Counted from the first letter of the stretch, positions 35,605-45,434 are shown. The stretch is DNA of 64,000 bases from Paenibacillus catalpae (GCF_900112695.1 NZ_FOMT01000002.1:502479-566478), one strand, 5' to 3'. Notes: a model not told the origin generated them from the letters alone. A program made the numbers and translations.

Positions 35605-35685
35605 ATGTCGGACGACAAGAACATATATACAACGAAAGTCGCATATACCGCGGCTTTTTTATTTTTTGTATAGAAGTGTTGTCCT
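35605..35685. repeat. R2 repeat copy
   Basis: GTCGGACGACAAGAACATAT...ATACAACG (one unit at 35614-35630), hairpin GTCGCATATACCGCGGC then TTTTTT, and the inverted unit GTATAGAAGTGTTGTC (35668-35683). Confidence 0.8.
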
Positions 35686-35908
35686 TTCCTAATATTTTCG
35701 GTCATTGCAAGCCCTATAGATGAACCCAATTTGCTACAGCTGACAGGAAATGAGGAAGCAAAAACATTTTTGAAGGCGGTTGGCCGCTGCCGTTTTGTTG
35801 TTGAAGTAAAGGGCAGGTTAATTGAATGGAATTACAGTTGAACTTGAATATAGGAAAGGGATATCGTTTACACGATCACCTGTAATGAATAAAGAAGATG
35901 ATACGAAA
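35686..35908. other. Gap with a decayed R1 copy
   Basis: No gene seen. A hairpin GGCGGTTGGCCGCTGCCG then TTTTGTTGTTGAAGTAAAGGGCAGGTTA (about 35774-35821) is the 3' half of an R1 repeat whose leading palindrome is lost. Confidence 0.5.
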
Positions 35909-35948
35909 AAAAGAAGTCGACCATTTCGTTGGTCGACTTCTTTTTTTC
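35909..35948. terminator. Bidirectional terminator by map
   Basis: The stem AAAAGAAGTCGACCA / TGGTCGACTTCTTTT, flanked by A- and T-runs, with a short loop. Confidence 0.9.
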
Positions 35949-36694
35949 TATTGTGCGGTCAAAATTTGTGGGCCTTCAGCCGTGATAGCGATTGTATGCT
36001 CATATTGGGCGGCAAGCTTGTTATCCATCGTCCGTGCGGTCCAGCCGTCCGGATCGATTGTCATGAAGTAAGTACCTTCGGTGATCATGGGTTCAATCGT
36101 GAACACCATGCCTTCCTTGAGACGGAGGCCTTTTCCGGGCTTGCCGACATGCACATAAGTCGGCTCCTCGTGCAGGTCGCGGCCGATGCCATGGGCAAGA
36201 AGATCGCGCACGACACCGAAGCCGTGTGATTCCGCATGCTGCTGAATCGAGCTCGTCACGTCGCCGAGCCGATTGCCGGGCTGCGCCTGCTCGATGCCCA
36301 GGTCAAGACATTCCTTCGTGACACGCATCAGCTTCTCGGCAGTCGGCGAGATTTGCCCGACCGCATAACTCCAGGCCGAATCGCCGAGCCAGCCATCGAG
36401 TTCAGCGACCGTGTCGATCGTCACGATATCGCCTTCTTCGAGTGGCTTATTGCTAGGGAAGCCATGTGCGATCACATCGTTGGCGGAGGCACAGGTCGCG
36501 TATTGATAGCCCTTATAGCCTTTCTGGTATGGCTTTGCGCCGTACTTCAACATAATGTCCTCAAAAATGCGATCAATCTCGTTGGTGGTAATGCCCGGTT
36601 TGATAAGCGGGGCGATTGTACGATGGCATTCCGCCACTACTTGGCATGCCTTCCGGATAGCCTCAATTTCATACTTGCTTTTTAAAATGACCAT
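35948..36694 (-). CDS. map: Methionine aminopeptidase, type I
   Basis: A 248-residue type I MetAP. Metal ligands lie in TIDTVAELDGWLGDSAWSY (D and D), the His of HGIGRDLHEEP, and the Glu residues in FTIEPMI and QYEHTI. It removes N-terminal Met. The start is ATG 36694; the longer upstream frame overlaps the tetR gene and is not needed. Lacking the essential context of ribosomal protein genes, this is probably a second, accessory Map, co-transcribed with a TetR regulator. Ends close to a bidirectional terminator. Confidence 0.93.
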   Translation of the reverse strand: MVILKSKYEIEAIRKACQVVAECHRTIAPLIKPGITTNEIDRIFEDIMLKYGAKPYQKGYKGYQYATCASANDVIAHGFPSNKPLEEGDIVTIDTVAELDGWLGDSAWSYAVGQISPTAEKLMRVTKECLDLGIEQAQPGNRLGDVTSSIQQHAESHGFGVVRDLLAHGIGRDLHEEPTYVHVGKPGKGLRLKEGMVFTIEPMITEGTYFMTIDPDGWTARTMDNKLAAQYEHTIAITAEGPQILTAQ

Positions 36695-36701
36695 GTTCGT
36701 A

Positions 36702-37286
36702 TCAGGACTCCTTCGTAATAGCTTGCAAGGCGAGACGGGCAATTCGATCGATGTCAAGGTCAGAATTGCCTGCATAATAGTACAGTCCACAGCAGCCGAT
36801 CAGCACAGCAAGCATATGGTCAACGCTATCGTCTTCGCACTGAGCGATCGATTGAAGTGGAACGTACAGACGTTCCGTAAATCGTCTCTTTGCGTGGTAG
36901 CGATCCTTCTCAGGCAAGCCTGCGTAATGTTCCGCCGCCATTTTGTAGACAAGATATGCACGGGCGTCTGATTGCCACAGCCGGAGGAGCGCTTTGCAAT
37001 AGGTCAACACCTGCCAGTCATCGGGGTGGCTGCCGCTGATGTTCGCCCATTCCACGATAACTTGCTCGCATCTGTCAAAGCCGCTGCACAACACATCTTC
37101 TATTAATAAATGCCGGTTGGGGTAATAATGATATACTGTGCCGTAACCAAGCCCTGCTTCACGGGCGACGTCGCGAATATCAAAGCTACCTCCCGTGCGA
37201 AAGTAAGATCGCGCGGCGACGTCCAGGATCTGTTCTCTGCGCTGTATACGTATGAGCTCATTTTGTTCTTTGGTACGGGGGGACAT
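36702..37286 (-). CDS. TetR-family regulator upstream of map
   Basis: A 194-residue TetR protein with HTH FDIRDVAREAGLGYGTVYHYYPNRHLLI. Its stop is 8 bases before the map start, so both appear to form one operon, an unusual pairing. ATG 37286 follows AAGGAGG. Ligand unknown. The upstream 270 bases contain no other gene. Confidence 0.9.
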   Translation of the reverse strand: MSPRTKEQNELIRIQRREQILDVAARSYFRTGGSFDIRDVAREAGLGYGTVYHYYPNRHLLIEDVLCSGFDRCEQVIVEWANISGSHPDDWQVLTYCKALLRLWQSDARAYLVYKMAAEHYAGLPEKDRYHAKRRFTERLYVPLQSIAQCEDDSVDHMLAVLIGCCGLYYYAGNSDLDIDRIARLALQAITKES

Positions 37287-37564
37287 AAGCGTGAGAACCT
37301 CCTTATATAGACCTGCATATTTGTCGATATAAAGATTTTAGCGCATATGGCAGAGTAATGCAAAAGATCTGTAGGTGTTCGATGAAATGAAGTATTAAGT
37401 TGTGAGCTGTCATAATACCTTATATGTTTAGCTATGGGGCAAGAAGTCAATTAGGGTTAAGTTCAACTAACCAGAGACGATAGCTTAAGTAAGAAACACC
37501 GACGCCAACTTTGAATCCGGCATTGAGAAAATATCGTAGGAATAATATTGGAAAGAGCAAACTT
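37287..37564. other. Gap upstream of tetR-map
   Basis: No gene seen. Contains the tetR promoter region and a partial R1 palindrome (CAACTAACCAGAGACGATAGC at about 37464-37483). Confidence 0.4.
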
Positions 37565-37595
37565 AAAAGACCTCCGTCAAGAGGTCTTTTGTTTT
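37565..37595. terminator. Terminator next to the YjcZ-family gene
   Basis: The perfect stem AAAAGACCTC / GAGGTCTTTT with a 6-base loop; serves the minus-strand small gene. Confidence 0.85.
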
Positions 37596-37651
37596 ATATT
37601 TTAGAGGAATATCGTTAGCCAGCTGTCGTGAAGGCAAGAAGCTTGTAATGA

Positions 37652-37807
37652 TTAGTAGTACCCTTTTCCAGTGCCTACACCACCTACCTGTGGGCCGTAA
37701 CCGCCTCCCCAGCCGCCAACAAAGCCACATCCGCAGACGATAATCACCAGCAAGATGAACAGTACTAGAATTCCGCCAACTTGATTTCCATGGCCAAATC
37801 CTGACAT
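37652..37807 (-). CDS. YjcZ-family small sporulation-type membrane protein
   Basis: A 51-residue peptide: MSGFGHGNQVGG, a hydrophobic helix ILVLFILLVIIVCGCGF, then a glycine-rich tail (GGWGGGYGPQVGG). This is the layout of the YjcZ/tiny transmembrane family, small proteins found widely in spore-forming Bacilli and reported in sporulation. ATG 37807 is preceded by GAGGAGGT at 9-10 bases. A longer frame on the same strand overlapping it is a shadow. Confidence 0.9.
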   Translation of the reverse strand: MSGFGHGNQVGGILVLFILLVIIVCGCGFVGGWGGGYGPQVGGVGTGKGYY

Positions 37808-37848
37808 AATTCACAACACCTCCTCACGTCTGGAGTATACTTTATAAT

Positions 37849-38149
37849 ATGTGTGGTGAGGTAAGGTGCTTGGGTATTTGCCTCAAAGGCATTCATTTAA
37901 TTCCATTTGCCCCTCCGTTACGAAGGTCATGGAAGGTTAAATGTCCGGGGGAATGCATGCAAAGTTTAGGTGTTATTGAAGTGAGCAATTCGAAGGATGG
38001 TGAAATACCATTTATCAGATATTTCAACTCTGGAATTGTACTTTAAAGGAAAAGCAAATGAGGTATATAGAGTCATAGGAGAATTATTAATCGAACATCA
38101 GAAAATAACAGAAGGCTGGATTGATTTTCAACGCTTTATGAAAGGATAG
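37849..38149 (+). pseudogene. Broken frames of an unrecognised protein
   Basis: Two successive frames look like parts of one coding region: one ends in EIPFIRYFNSGIVL (stop at 38045), and an overlapping frame continues LYFKGKANEVYRVIGELLIEHQKITEGWIDFQRFMKG to TAG at about 38149. A frameshift near 38030-38045 would join them. Family not recognised. Confidence 0.4.
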
Positions 38150-38154
38150 CTTGA

Positions 38155-38352
38155 TTGGCTATTAAATCAAAACCAAGGACTTTTAGCACAGGTCCAGGAA
38201 AAGTTATTACTACATATGCGAAAGTCCTGGAAAAGCATCAACTAAATCCAACTGAAATTAAGATTGGTTCGAATGATGAAACGTTTAAGGTAGCAATTTT
38301 AGGGGAATCTTTTATTATTTGTAGGGAAGTAGAATTCAAGAGAGTTTTATAA
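38155..38352 (+). CDS. Small protein of unknown function, possibly a remnant
   Basis: A 65-residue frame (AIKSKPRTFSTGPGKVITTY, KIGSNDETFKVAILGESF, ending FKRVL) starts at a TTG six bases after the previous remnant. There is no clear ribosome site. The AT-rich, Lys-rich composition matches the preceding remnant, so both may belong to the same degraded locus. Confidence 0.35.
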   Translation: MAIKSKPRTFSTGPGKVITTYAKVLEKHQLNPTEIKIGSNDETFKVAILGESFIICREVEFKRVL

Positions 38353-38452
38353 TATTACGCGTACTACGTATTCAATCTTAATTGGAGTATCTGTTGCAGC
38401 TTTTGTTGGAGTAAGGGCGGCAGATCGCTATAGACATTGTGGTAGCAGAACA

Positions 38453-38492
38453 CGTCAAATAACCTTCATCACTTGATGAAGGTTATTTGACG
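38453..38492. terminator. Long perfect palindrome (terminator-like)
   Basis: CGTCAAATAACCTTCATCA and its exact reverse complement (38453-38471, 38474-38492) are separated by two bases. It lies about 60 bases downstream of the minus-strand MFS gene end. Probably a terminator or cruciform; there is no strong T-run. Confidence 0.6.
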
Positions 38493-38551
38493 TTCATGAT
38501 ACCCTTGCTCTAGACGTTGCTTGTTTGTATCTGGCCATATTACAAACCGAT

Positions 38552-39793
38552 TTAAGCGTTGCGCGAAACCTCCGGCTTCCGGGCATCCGTCCTTCCCCAC
38601 AGTTGCCAACGCAGCACAATTCCGATGAAACCAATTATTCCAACCGCGAGCCCGGCGATCAAGAACGTGCGGCTCACCCCCATGAGACCGATCAGCGCAC
38701 CGCCGCTGAGCGGAGCGATGACGAAGATGACGCTAGTCAAGGATTCAAATATGCCGCTGACGCGGCCTACGGCTTCGGGTGGCGTTTCCTTCTGCAAAAT
38801 GTAGTTCATGCCCGAGGAGGTAAAGCCGGTACCGATCCCTCCAATAAAGAATACCAGCAGCATGAGCCAAAGTGGACTGTCTTGTCGGAAAGCACCGGCT
38901 GCCGCGAACATCAGGCCGATCAACGTCACGCCCCCTCCGAGCAGCAGTCCATACGCCGTAAGCTCTTGGTACCGGCGAAGCCAAGTTACGCTCGCGAGTC
39001 CGCCAGCCCCGATCGCGGTCACGAGCCAACCCATCAACTCGGGTTGTTCCGGGGCAATCTCGCGGAAGAGGACGGCGAATTGGGCATCAATCATTTGGAT
39101 GCCGGCCAGCCCGATCAAGCTGAAGAGAAGACTCATGCGCAAGATGCGGCTGTGCCAGAGAAGGCGCCATCCTTCACGCCATTCGCCCCGCAGTCCCCCC
39201 TTCTCCCTGATTGGTGATGCAGCGGCCGGTACCCGCCCATCGGCGGCGGGGACAAGCAGGAGCAAGAAGGCGGACACGACGTAGCAGCCCGCATTCACCG
39301 CCATACTGACGGAGGGGGTGAATGTGGATGCCACGGAGGCGCCAAGCAAAGGCCCTAGTATTTTGGAAAGCTGGAAGACGGCTCCGTTAAGAGAGGTTGC
39401 CTGCAAGAGCTGATCCTGCGCAACAACTGCCCGAGTCATCGATTGTTGTGCGGGATAGTGGAAGACGCGGGCGGTTGATCGGATTGCGATCAAGCCGAGC
39501 AGTAATCCCGCGTTAGGGGCGAAGATGAGCATGACGGTTAATCCCGAGCGCAGGAGATCGGTGGCGATCATCAGGTTCCGTTTGTTCCAGCGATCCGCCA
39601 AAATACCTGCCAACTGGCTGAATGCAATGCTGGGCACGGCAAAACAAAGAGGTAGCAGCGCGATCGTCATCGCATCCGCCTTCCAGATGAAGCCGAGAAG
39701 AATCGTGACTGCCATAAAGTCGAAATAATCGCCGAAGGCCGAGAGGCCGTAGGCGGCGAACATTTTTGCGAACGAGCGGTTTTTTCTTAACAT
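38552..39793 (-). CDS. MFS exporter
   Basis: A 413-residue 12-helix transporter of the Mef/enterobactin-exporter group (MFS_3): starts LRKNRSFAKMFAAYGLSAFGDYFDFMAV, motif A AGILADRWNKRNLMI, and a central loop at about residues 190-210. It lies 67 bases after the BTAD-like regulator on the same strand, so they probably form one unit. Substrate unknown; macrolides or siderophores are typical. Confidence 0.88.
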   Translation of the reverse strand: MLRKNRSFAKMFAAYGLSAFGDYFDFMAVTILLGFIWKADAMTIALLPLCFAVPSIAFSQLAGILADRWNKRNLMIATDLLRSGLTVMLIFAPNAGLLLGLIAIRSTARVFHYPAQQSMTRAVVAQDQLLQATSLNGAVFQLSKILGPLLGASVASTFTPSVSMAVNAGCYVVSAFLLLLVPAADGRVPAAASPIREKGGLRGEWREGWRLLWHSRILRMSLLFSLIGLAGIQMIDAQFAVLFREIAPEQPELMGWLVTAIGAGGLASVTWLRRYQELTAYGLLLGGGVTLIGLMFAAAGAFRQDSPLWLMLLVFFIGGIGTGFTSSGMNYILQKETPPEAVGRVSGIFESLTSVIFVIAPLSGGALIGLMGVSRTFLIAGLAVGIIGFIGIVLRWQLWGRTDARKPEVSRNA

Positions 39794-39860
39794 CGGAACG
39801 GCAAACCCCCTGATTGAAATCGTTATGATCCAATCGTAGCAGGGGAATGTCAGAGAATGA

Positions 39861-40994
39861 TCAGAGATGTTTTATAAGCAAATGCTCCGTTCGAGGCAGC
39901 AGTTCTTCAAAGCGGTAACGGACAGCAAGCTGGTCCCGCTGCCGTTGATAGGCTAACCGATAAGTTTCGTCGCACTCGTGGATGGAGAGAAATCGCAGCA
40001 ATGTATTTAAGCTAAAAAGCAGATGGGGGAGAAATTCCGTATGGCGGAGCGTCTCCAACCCTTCATCCAATATAAGTCTCGCGGCGGGAATATCGCCTTG
40101 CCGGTATAGGAGCATTGCCATGGCCACGAGATAAGCTCCCCGCTCGCGCTTGATCGGATGACTTATCAGGAGCTCGTCGCATTCGCGTAGCTTGGCGTCC
40201 GCAGTCTCTAGCTTCTCCGTCCATATTGCCAGATAAATCTCCTGCAGCAGAAAGACCGCCTTGAAGCTAGGGGAGTTGAGTCCTTCAATCTCCTGCCGGA
40301 TCTCTTCGAGAGCATTACGCGCATGATCCGGCCTGCCGGCTTCCGTATAGAGGTTAACGAGGCTTAGCTGCAAGTCATATCGCCATTCCAATGTGTCGGC
40401 CCTGGCAAGAAGCTTTACGAAGTAAGGGAGCGTAGCTGCGGGCTCCGGTTGAATGAGGGAGTGGATATATACGGCATACGTCAGCTTCTGCCAAAGGGAA
40501 ATGTGGTCCATTGTTAGGAGCCATTCAAAATCACTGCGTATAAAACGGAGATAGGCGTCATTATAAGGGTCGCCCGGCAAGCTGAGAACCTCACGGTTCT
40601 CCGCCAGCAGCTGCATGGCTGCTCCCATGCCAAGGCCGTGATACCTGGAAAATAAACGCTTCACGTCAAACGCGAACTCTTCGTCGAAGCATAGCGGATT
40701 ATCTTTCGACTCGGGAGCGTGGCGCACGAGCTTGTAGCCCTGACCGCGGACGGTCTCCACGCGGAACAGATGGTTCCACCCGGCCAATTTTCTCCGAATG
40801 CGGTAGATGTGGTCGTCCACGGTCCGGTCGGTCGGGGCTTCCATCGGCCATACGGCATCAAGCAAAGCCTCCCGGGTGAACGAGCGTCCGGCATGCTCGT
40901 ATAGAAATTGGAAGAGCACGAACTCCTTGGGCAGGAGATGAACGCGTTCTCCCGCGTATGCGATTTGATAAGTATCCGAATTGAAATGAATCAT
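39861..40994 (-). CDS. OmpR-type winged-helix regulator with TPR-like (BTAD-like) domain
   Basis: A 377-residue protein. Residues about 20-95 are an OmpR/PhoB-type DNA-binding domain (LLPKEFVLFQFLYEHAGRSFTREALLDAVWP, and DRTVDDHIYRIRRKL, VRGQGYKLV), but no receiver domain. The rest is an all-helical, TPR-like region (LGMGAAMQLLAENREVLSL, AGRPDHARNALEEIRQEI), as in BTAD/SARP-like regulators. Likely controls the MFS exporter directly downstream. ATG 40994. Confidence 0.8.
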   Translation of the reverse strand: MIHFNSDTYQIAYAGERVHLLPKEFVLFQFLYEHAGRSFTREALLDAVWPMEAPTDRTVDDHIYRIRRKLAGWNHLFRVETVRGQGYKLVRHAPESKDNPLCFDEEFAFDVKRLFSRYHGLGMGAAMQLLAENREVLSLPGDPYNDAYLRFIRSDFEWLLTMDHISLWQKLTYAVYIHSLIQPEPAATLPYFVKLLARADTLEWRYDLQLSLVNLYTEAGRPDHARNALEEIRQEIEGLNSPSFKAVFLLQEIYLAIWTEKLETADAKLRECDELLISHPIKRERGAYLVAMAMLLYRQGDIPAARLILDEGLETLRHTEFLPHLLFSLNTLLRFLSIHECDETYRLAYQRQRDQLAVRYRFEELLPRTEHLLIKHL

Positions 40995-41254
40995 GTGAAA
41001 CTCCCTGCCCTTTCATTACGCATGCCAATACTTCTTTTCTTGATGATGGCATGGCGGTTCGGAGAAAGCAAGCGAATGTCTTCCTTCCATTGCAGATGGT
41101 ATGTTGAGGCAGCAACTGGCATCGTTTTATTGAGCTAACAGTGAACATAGTAGCGGAATATACTAGTTAGTAATTAGGTTGGTAGGTTAATGAAGGAGTT
41201 TGATTCCTTGAATTCGGTTATTATTCATAAAGCCCCATGTGGCCAGCAGGCCAC

Positions 41255-41350
41255 GCCGAAGCTGCGGCGAAGTTATGCCGCAATGCTTCGTATTTCATTG
41301 TCGATCATGCCGGGCATACGGTGAACATAGAGAAGCCCAAGGCGGGTTAA
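41255..41350 (+). pseudogene. C-terminal remnant of an alpha/beta hydrolase
   Basis: The frame AEAAAKLCRNASYFIVDHAGHTVNIEKPKAG ends in TAA and matches the last part of MenH-like alpha/beta hydrolases, including the catalytic His in DHAGHTV. The remainder of the gene is absent. It lies in a 680-base gap with weak R1-like traces (about 41105-41150). Confidence 0.5.
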
Positions 41351-41675
41351 TCGGGAAATCTTGAAATTCATACATAGTTAAGGTATTGATCAATAGTTAA
41401 AGGGATCTTTAGGACGAAATTCTTTTAATATCCCGTTTTAAAGAGAAATCGCGGTGTAACGATAGGTAGACTTGAGATAACGGTATAATGCCACTAAGCG
41501 CCAATTAATGGCGTTTTCTTTTTATGCAGTTACTGTAGCTCTAACTCTAAATGCACAACGACAGTTTTTTTGGGGCGTGGTTGTTTGTTGGGTTTACCAA
41601 TTATTTCCTTTGTTTAAGCATGAAGCGAGGTGTATAATCCGTTCAGATATCGGAGATAGAAGTGGGGAATTGGGT

Positions 41676-42554
41676 ATGAACAACGGGTTGGTCAACGCCA
41701 TTATTGCGTATATCATGTGGGGGGTTCTCCCGCTATATTGGAAGCTGTTTAACGACGTGCCGGCAGGAGAAATTTTGTCGCATCGGGTTGTCTGGTCGTT
41801 CGTCTTCATGGGTATTCTTGTTGCCGTCCAGCGCCGCTGGGGCGACATGAAGCGAATTGCATCTAGCCGTTCGCTCCTGCTGTCACTTGCCGCCAGCGGA
41901 CTGCTGATCGCGGCGAATTGGCTCATCTTCATATGGGCGGTCAACAACGGCCATGTCGTAGAGACAAGTCTCGGCTATTATTTGAACCCGTTGCTGAACG
42001 TGCTGTTGGCGGTCGTCTTCCTTCGCGAGAAGCCAAACCGTGGCCAATGGCTCGCAATTGCCATTGCTGGTTCCGCAGTGCTCATCATCGCCATCGACTA
42101 CGGGAGGTTCCCGTGGGTCGCGATTTCGCTGGCCGCGTCGTTCGGCTTGTACGGCTTCGCTAAGAAAAAGATCGGGCAAGACGCTTCTGTAGGCTTGCTG
42201 TCGGAGACGGCAGTCGTCCTGCCCATTGCGCTCGGCTACTGGATCTACTTGGCAGCCGCGGGCAAGACGACGGCATGGACGCTGCCCGCGTCCACGTTCG
42301 TCGAACTGCTTCTGTCAGGCGTGGTTACAGCGCTGCCGCTGCTCTTCTTTGCGCGGGCTGCCGCCCGGATGGCGCTGTCCGCACTTGGATTCGTACAGTA
42401 CATTGGGCCGACGATTATGTTGTTATTGAGCATATTCGTATTCAAGGAATCGGTCTCTCCGGTGCTGCTCGTCGGCTTCGCGCTCATCTGGACATCGCTT
42501 GTCGTATACGCTGTGGCATCAGTTCGCGGCACGAGATTAGCGAAGGCGAGTTAA
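41676..42554 (+). CDS. rarD: RarD family (EamA/DMT) transporter
   Basis: A 292-residue protein with ten predicted helices. It contains the RarD pattern GLVNAIIAYIMWGVLPLYWKLFNDVPAGEILSHRVVWS and LIFIWAVNNGHVVETSLGYYLNPLLNVLL. Members are proposed drug/metabolite exporters (first named from chloramphenicol sensitivity). ATG 41676 after GTGGGGAATTGGG is chosen; the upstream extension to 41508 includes non-conserved residues. Confidence 0.9.
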   Translation: MNNGLVNAIIAYIMWGVLPLYWKLFNDVPAGEILSHRVVWSFVFMGILVAVQRRWGDMKRIASSRSLLLSLAASGLLIAANWLIFIWAVNNGHVVETSLGYYLNPLLNVLLAVVFLREKPNRGQWLAIAIAGSAVLIIAIDYGRFPWVAISLAASFGLYGFAKKKIGQDASVGLLSETAVVLPIALGYWIYLAAAGKTTAWTLPASTFVELLLSGVVTALPLLFFARAAARMALSALGFVQYIGPTIMLLLSIFVFKESVSPVLLVGFALIWTSLVVYAVASVRGTRLAKAS

Positions 42555-42579
42555 CGGCAAAGGCGCTCAGGCACCGTCA

Positions 42580-42604
42580 AAAACAAAATGGCCATTTTGT
42601 TTTC
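42580..42604 (+). terminator. Palindrome after rarD
   Basis: A perfect palindrome AAAACAAAATGGCCATTTTGTTTT (two 12-base halves) just after the rarD stop; functions plausibly as a terminator. Confidence 0.7.
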
Positions 42605-42635
42605 GTAAGCTTAACAGGCGACATCAGAGAGTATT

Positions 42636-42682
42636 TAATACATTGGACTTCTATTCGGTTTGGCGGAACGACTCGGTAATAA
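42636..42682 (+). pseudogene. Tail of a deleted VOC gene copy
   Basis: The sequence encodes FGLAERLGNK and a stop, and is nearly the same as the end of the VOC gene at 48466-48918 (IGLAEQLGNK), extending past the stop (ATAAGTGACGT) to a shared GGGCGACCCTCGGT block. The rest of the gene is missing. Confidence 0.65.
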
Positions 42683-42724
42683 ATAAGTGACGTAAGGGTC
42701 AGGGCGACCCTCGGTACGGAAAAG

Positions 42725-42764
42725 AACCGGCAGCGGATCAGTGATCCGCTGCCGGTTTATTATT
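42725..42764 (+). terminator. Terminator hairpin
   Basis: The stem AACCGGCAGCGGATCA / TGATCCGCTGCCGGTT is followed by TATTATTT. Confidence 0.85.
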
Positions 42765-42766
42765 TG

Positions 42767-42867
42767 GAGGAGCTTTTTCACCTTAAGGATATCCCTGCAA
42801 ACGTTGTTGCGGTTGGCAATCCTTGTACAGTGCTTCGCGAAATTAACGAGCACGATTCAGTGAACAA
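42767..42867 (+). pseudogene. Tail of a sugar O-acetyltransferase
   Basis: The frame reads KDIPANVVAVGNPCTVLREINEHD, the typical C-terminal hexapeptide-repeat end of maltose/galactoside O-acetyltransferases. It is cut upstream by the terminator at 42725 and runs into an R1 hairpin downstream. Confidence 0.6.
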
Positions 42868-42928
42868 AGGAGCAGTTTGCCGGCGGCAGCTGCTCCTATT
42901 TTTCATTGAAGTAACAGGCAGGATAACG
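42868..42928 (+). repeat. R1 repeat copy (hairpin and tail)
   Basis: Hairpin GGAGCAGTTTGCC / GGCAGCTGCTCC, TATTTTTCATT and the tail GAAGTAACAGGCAGGATAAC. Confidence 0.7.
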
Positions 42929-43056
42929 TAATAATAGACATGTATTTTCTGCGCAAAATGAAGCCACCTAAGGATACGGTTTGTATTTCAACTTGCATTT
43001 AATATATGTATGCGATATATTGCATGTATGAAAACGAAAAAGTAAGGATGATAACA

Positions 43057-43722
43057 ATGCCAGTACCTAAAGGTTTTGTCTCGCCTGCACGGATGTCCGC
43101 TAAAGAACGGGTCTTCTCCCAAATTCAACGCTGGATTATCGATGGCACGTTGCAACCTGGTGAAAAACTTATCGATGCTGAATTGGCCGAGTCGCTTGGC
43201 GTAAGCCGCACACCTATTCGGGAAGCTTTTCAGCTACTCGAAGTACAGGGGCTCGTTTCCATGCATCCTGGAAAAGAAACAAAAGTAACGGAAATTGAGA
43301 AGGACGACATCTTTAAGATGTATTCGACAATGGCAGTTCTTCAGGCATTAGCAGCAGAAATTGCCGCAAAAGTGATAGTTCCTGAGCAGATCGAGCAACT
43401 GCGCGCGATTAATTTAGAATTTGCTAATGCTATTAAGAGTGGTCAAGCTTACCAAGCAATGGAGGTGGATGAACAGTTTCATAATCTCATTGTGGAGCTT
43501 TCCGATAATTCTTACGTCGCTTCATTCAGCGCATCGCTTCAGATACATAAACGACGCTTTAAATATGTGTTCCTAAAGCAGCCGGTTACTGCGACACAAG
43601 CTTCAGTTGATGAGCATGCTTTGATTATTACAGCTTTCGAAAAGAACGATAGTGAACTCGCTCAAGAAATTATGAAGCAAAATTTCATTCGTCCGATGCA
43701 GGAGCTACACGGACTACTTTAA
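43057..43722 (+). CDS. GntR-family (FadR-type, FCD) regulator
   Basis: A 221-residue protein: N-terminal GntR wHTH ([52 protein letters not shown]) and a C-terminal FCD helical domain with a likely metal/carboxylate site. The ATG at 43057 follows AAGGATG; an upstream in-frame ATG is less likely. It sits 20 bases before ilvD and probably responds to a carboxylic acid or sugar acid. An AT-rich palindromic region (ATGTATGC...TGCATGTAT) lies just upstream. Confidence 0.88.
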   Translation: MPVPKGFVSPARMSAKERVFSQIQRWIIDGTLQPGEKLIDAELAESLGVSRTPIREAFQLLEVQGLVSMHPGKETKVTEIEKDDIFKMYSTMAVLQALAAEIAAKVIVPEQIEQLRAINLEFANAIKSGQAYQAMEVDEQFHNLIVELSDNSYVASFSASLQIHKRRFKYVFLKQPVTATQASVDEHALIITAFEKNDSELAQEIMKQNFIRPMQELHGLL

Positions 43723-43742
43723 ACAGACAGGGGCAAAGAAAG

Positions 43743-45434
43743 ATGGCGAACAAAAAAGATCTTCGTATTCGTAGCAAGGTAATCAGCGAGGGTGTCAATC
43801 GGGTACCGAATAGAGCGATGCTCCGCGCTGTTGGTTTTACTGATGAAGATTTCAAAAAGCCGATGATTGGCGTAGCTAGTACTTGGAGTGAGGTAACCCC
43901 ATGTAATATGCACATAAATGAATTAGCAATTCAAGCCAAGCAAGGGGTGCGCGATCATGGTGGCGCTCCGCTGATTTTCAATACGATTACAGTTTCTGAT
44001 GGCATTTCAATGGGGCATGGAGGCATGCTGTTCTCGTTACCAAGTAGGGAAGCCATTGCGGATTCTATTGAGATTGTAACAGGAGCCGAACGCTTTGACG
44101 GTCTCGTGGCGATCGGTGGGTGCGATAAAAACACGCCTGCCTGTTTGATGGCAATCGGGCGGATGAATATTCCTTCCGTTTACGTATACGGCGGAACGAT
44201 TCAACCGGGTAATCTCGACGGTAAAAACGTCGATATCGTTACGGCCTTTGAAGCAGTCGGCCTATATCATGATGGAAAAATGACGGATGAACAGCTCCAC
44301 AAGGTAGAATGCAGCGTTTGTCCGGGTCCAGGCTCCTGTGGTGGCATGTATACCGCCAATACAATGGCCGCAGCGGCAGAAGCCATGGGCATGTGCCTTC
44401 CCGGTTCATCCTCTACGCCAGCAATCTCGCCTGACAAAGCGGCAGAATGTGCCGCGGCAGGCAGACAAGTCATATCTCTGCTGGAACGTGATATCTACCC
44501 CAAAGATATCATGACGAAAAAAGCGTTTGAGAATGCGATTACTGTGGTTATGGCTCTAGGCGGTTCAACAAATGCGTTTCTGCATCTGCTCGCCATTGCA
44601 CACTCGGTAGGCGTTGATTTGGCATTAGATGATTTTGAGCGAATCCGCCTGCGTGTTCCCCACCTGGCTGACCTGAAGCCAAGTGGCCGACATGCCATGC
44701 AGGATTTAAATGATGTTGGTGGCATACCGGGAGTAATGAAGTTGTTGCTCGCTGAGGGTCTTCTTCATGGTGATTGCCTGACGGTGACTGGTAAAACTTT
44801 AGCAGAGAATCTAGCCGAGGCAGCTCCACTTCGAAACGACCAGGAGATTATTCGCCCATTGGATAAGCCACTGAAACCGAATGGACCATTGGTTGTACTC
44901 AGAGGTAACCTAGCTCCTGAAGGTGCCGTTGCCAAAATGTCAGGTATGAAAAAGCTGCGGTTTGTCGGACCTGCAAAGGTGTATGACAGCGAGGACGAAG
45001 CAACGGAAGCAATCTTGAGAAATGAAATCCATAAAGGGGATGTATTGGTCATTCGCTATTGCGGCCCTAAGGGCGGGCCAGGAATGCCGGAGATGCTATC
45101 TGTTACGGCACTAATTGTAGGTAAAGGTCTTGGTGGAGAAGTTGCCCTTATTACGGATGGCAGGTTCTCTGGCGGCTCGCATGGATTTGTGGTCGGTCAT
45201 GTATCGCCTGAAGCACAAGTAGGTGGACCAATCGCGTTGCTGAGAAACGGGGATACTATTACCATCGACAGCGAGACGCAGCAGATCACATTTGATGTCA
45301 CTGAAGAGGAGTTAGCTGAGCGGGCGCAAGTATGGGTACAGCCTCCACTTAAAGTAAATTCAGGTGTACTAGTAAAGTATGCAAGGCTAGTTTCTTCAGC
45401 ATCTAAAGGTGCAGTAACTGATATCTCCGAATAA
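43743..45434 (+). CDS. ilvD: Dihydroxy-acid dehydratase IlvD (possibly sugar-acid dehydratase)
   Basis: A 563-residue IlvD/EDD dehydratase. Cluster cysteines appear in [27 protein letters not shown] and [19 protein letters not shown], consistent with a 2Fe-2S enzyme. It catalyses the third step of valine/isoleucine synthesis. It is paired with a GntR regulator rather than with other ilv genes, so a pathway-specific sugar-acid dehydratase role is also possible; the length and full-length similarity pattern favour IlvD. Confidence 0.93.
   Translation: MANKKDLRIRSKVISEGVNRVPNRAMLRAVGFTDEDFKKPMIGVASTWSEVTPCNMHINELAIQAKQGVRDHGGAPLIFNTITVSDGISMGHGGMLFSLPSREAIADSIEIVTGAERFDGLVAIGGCDKNTPACLMAIGRMNIPSVYVYGGTIQPGNLDGKNVDIVTAFEAVGLYHDGKMTDEQLHKVECSVCPGPGSCGGMYTANTMAAAAEAMGMCLPGSSSTPAISPDKAAECAAAGRQVISLLERDIYPKDIMTKKAFENAITVVMALGGSTNAFLHLLAIAHSVGVDLALDDFERIRLRVPHLADLKPSGRHAMQDLNDVGGIPGVMKLLLAEGLLHGDCLTVTGKTLAENLAEAAPLRNDQEIIRPLDKPLKPNGPLVVLRGNLAPEGAVAKMSGMKKLRFVGPAKVYDSEDEATEAILRNEIHKGDVLVIRYCGPKGGPGMPEMLSVTALIVGKGLGGEVALITDGRFSGGSHGFVVGHVSPEAQVGGPIALLRNGDTITIDSETQQITFDVTEEELAERAQVWVQPPLKVNSGVLVKYARLVSSASKGAVTDISE

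Noticed and set aside
37563..37814. An 83-residue frame on the minus strand
   Set aside because: Rich in Arg/Trp, no family; the overlapping frame encodes a clear YjcZ-type protein with a good ribosome site.
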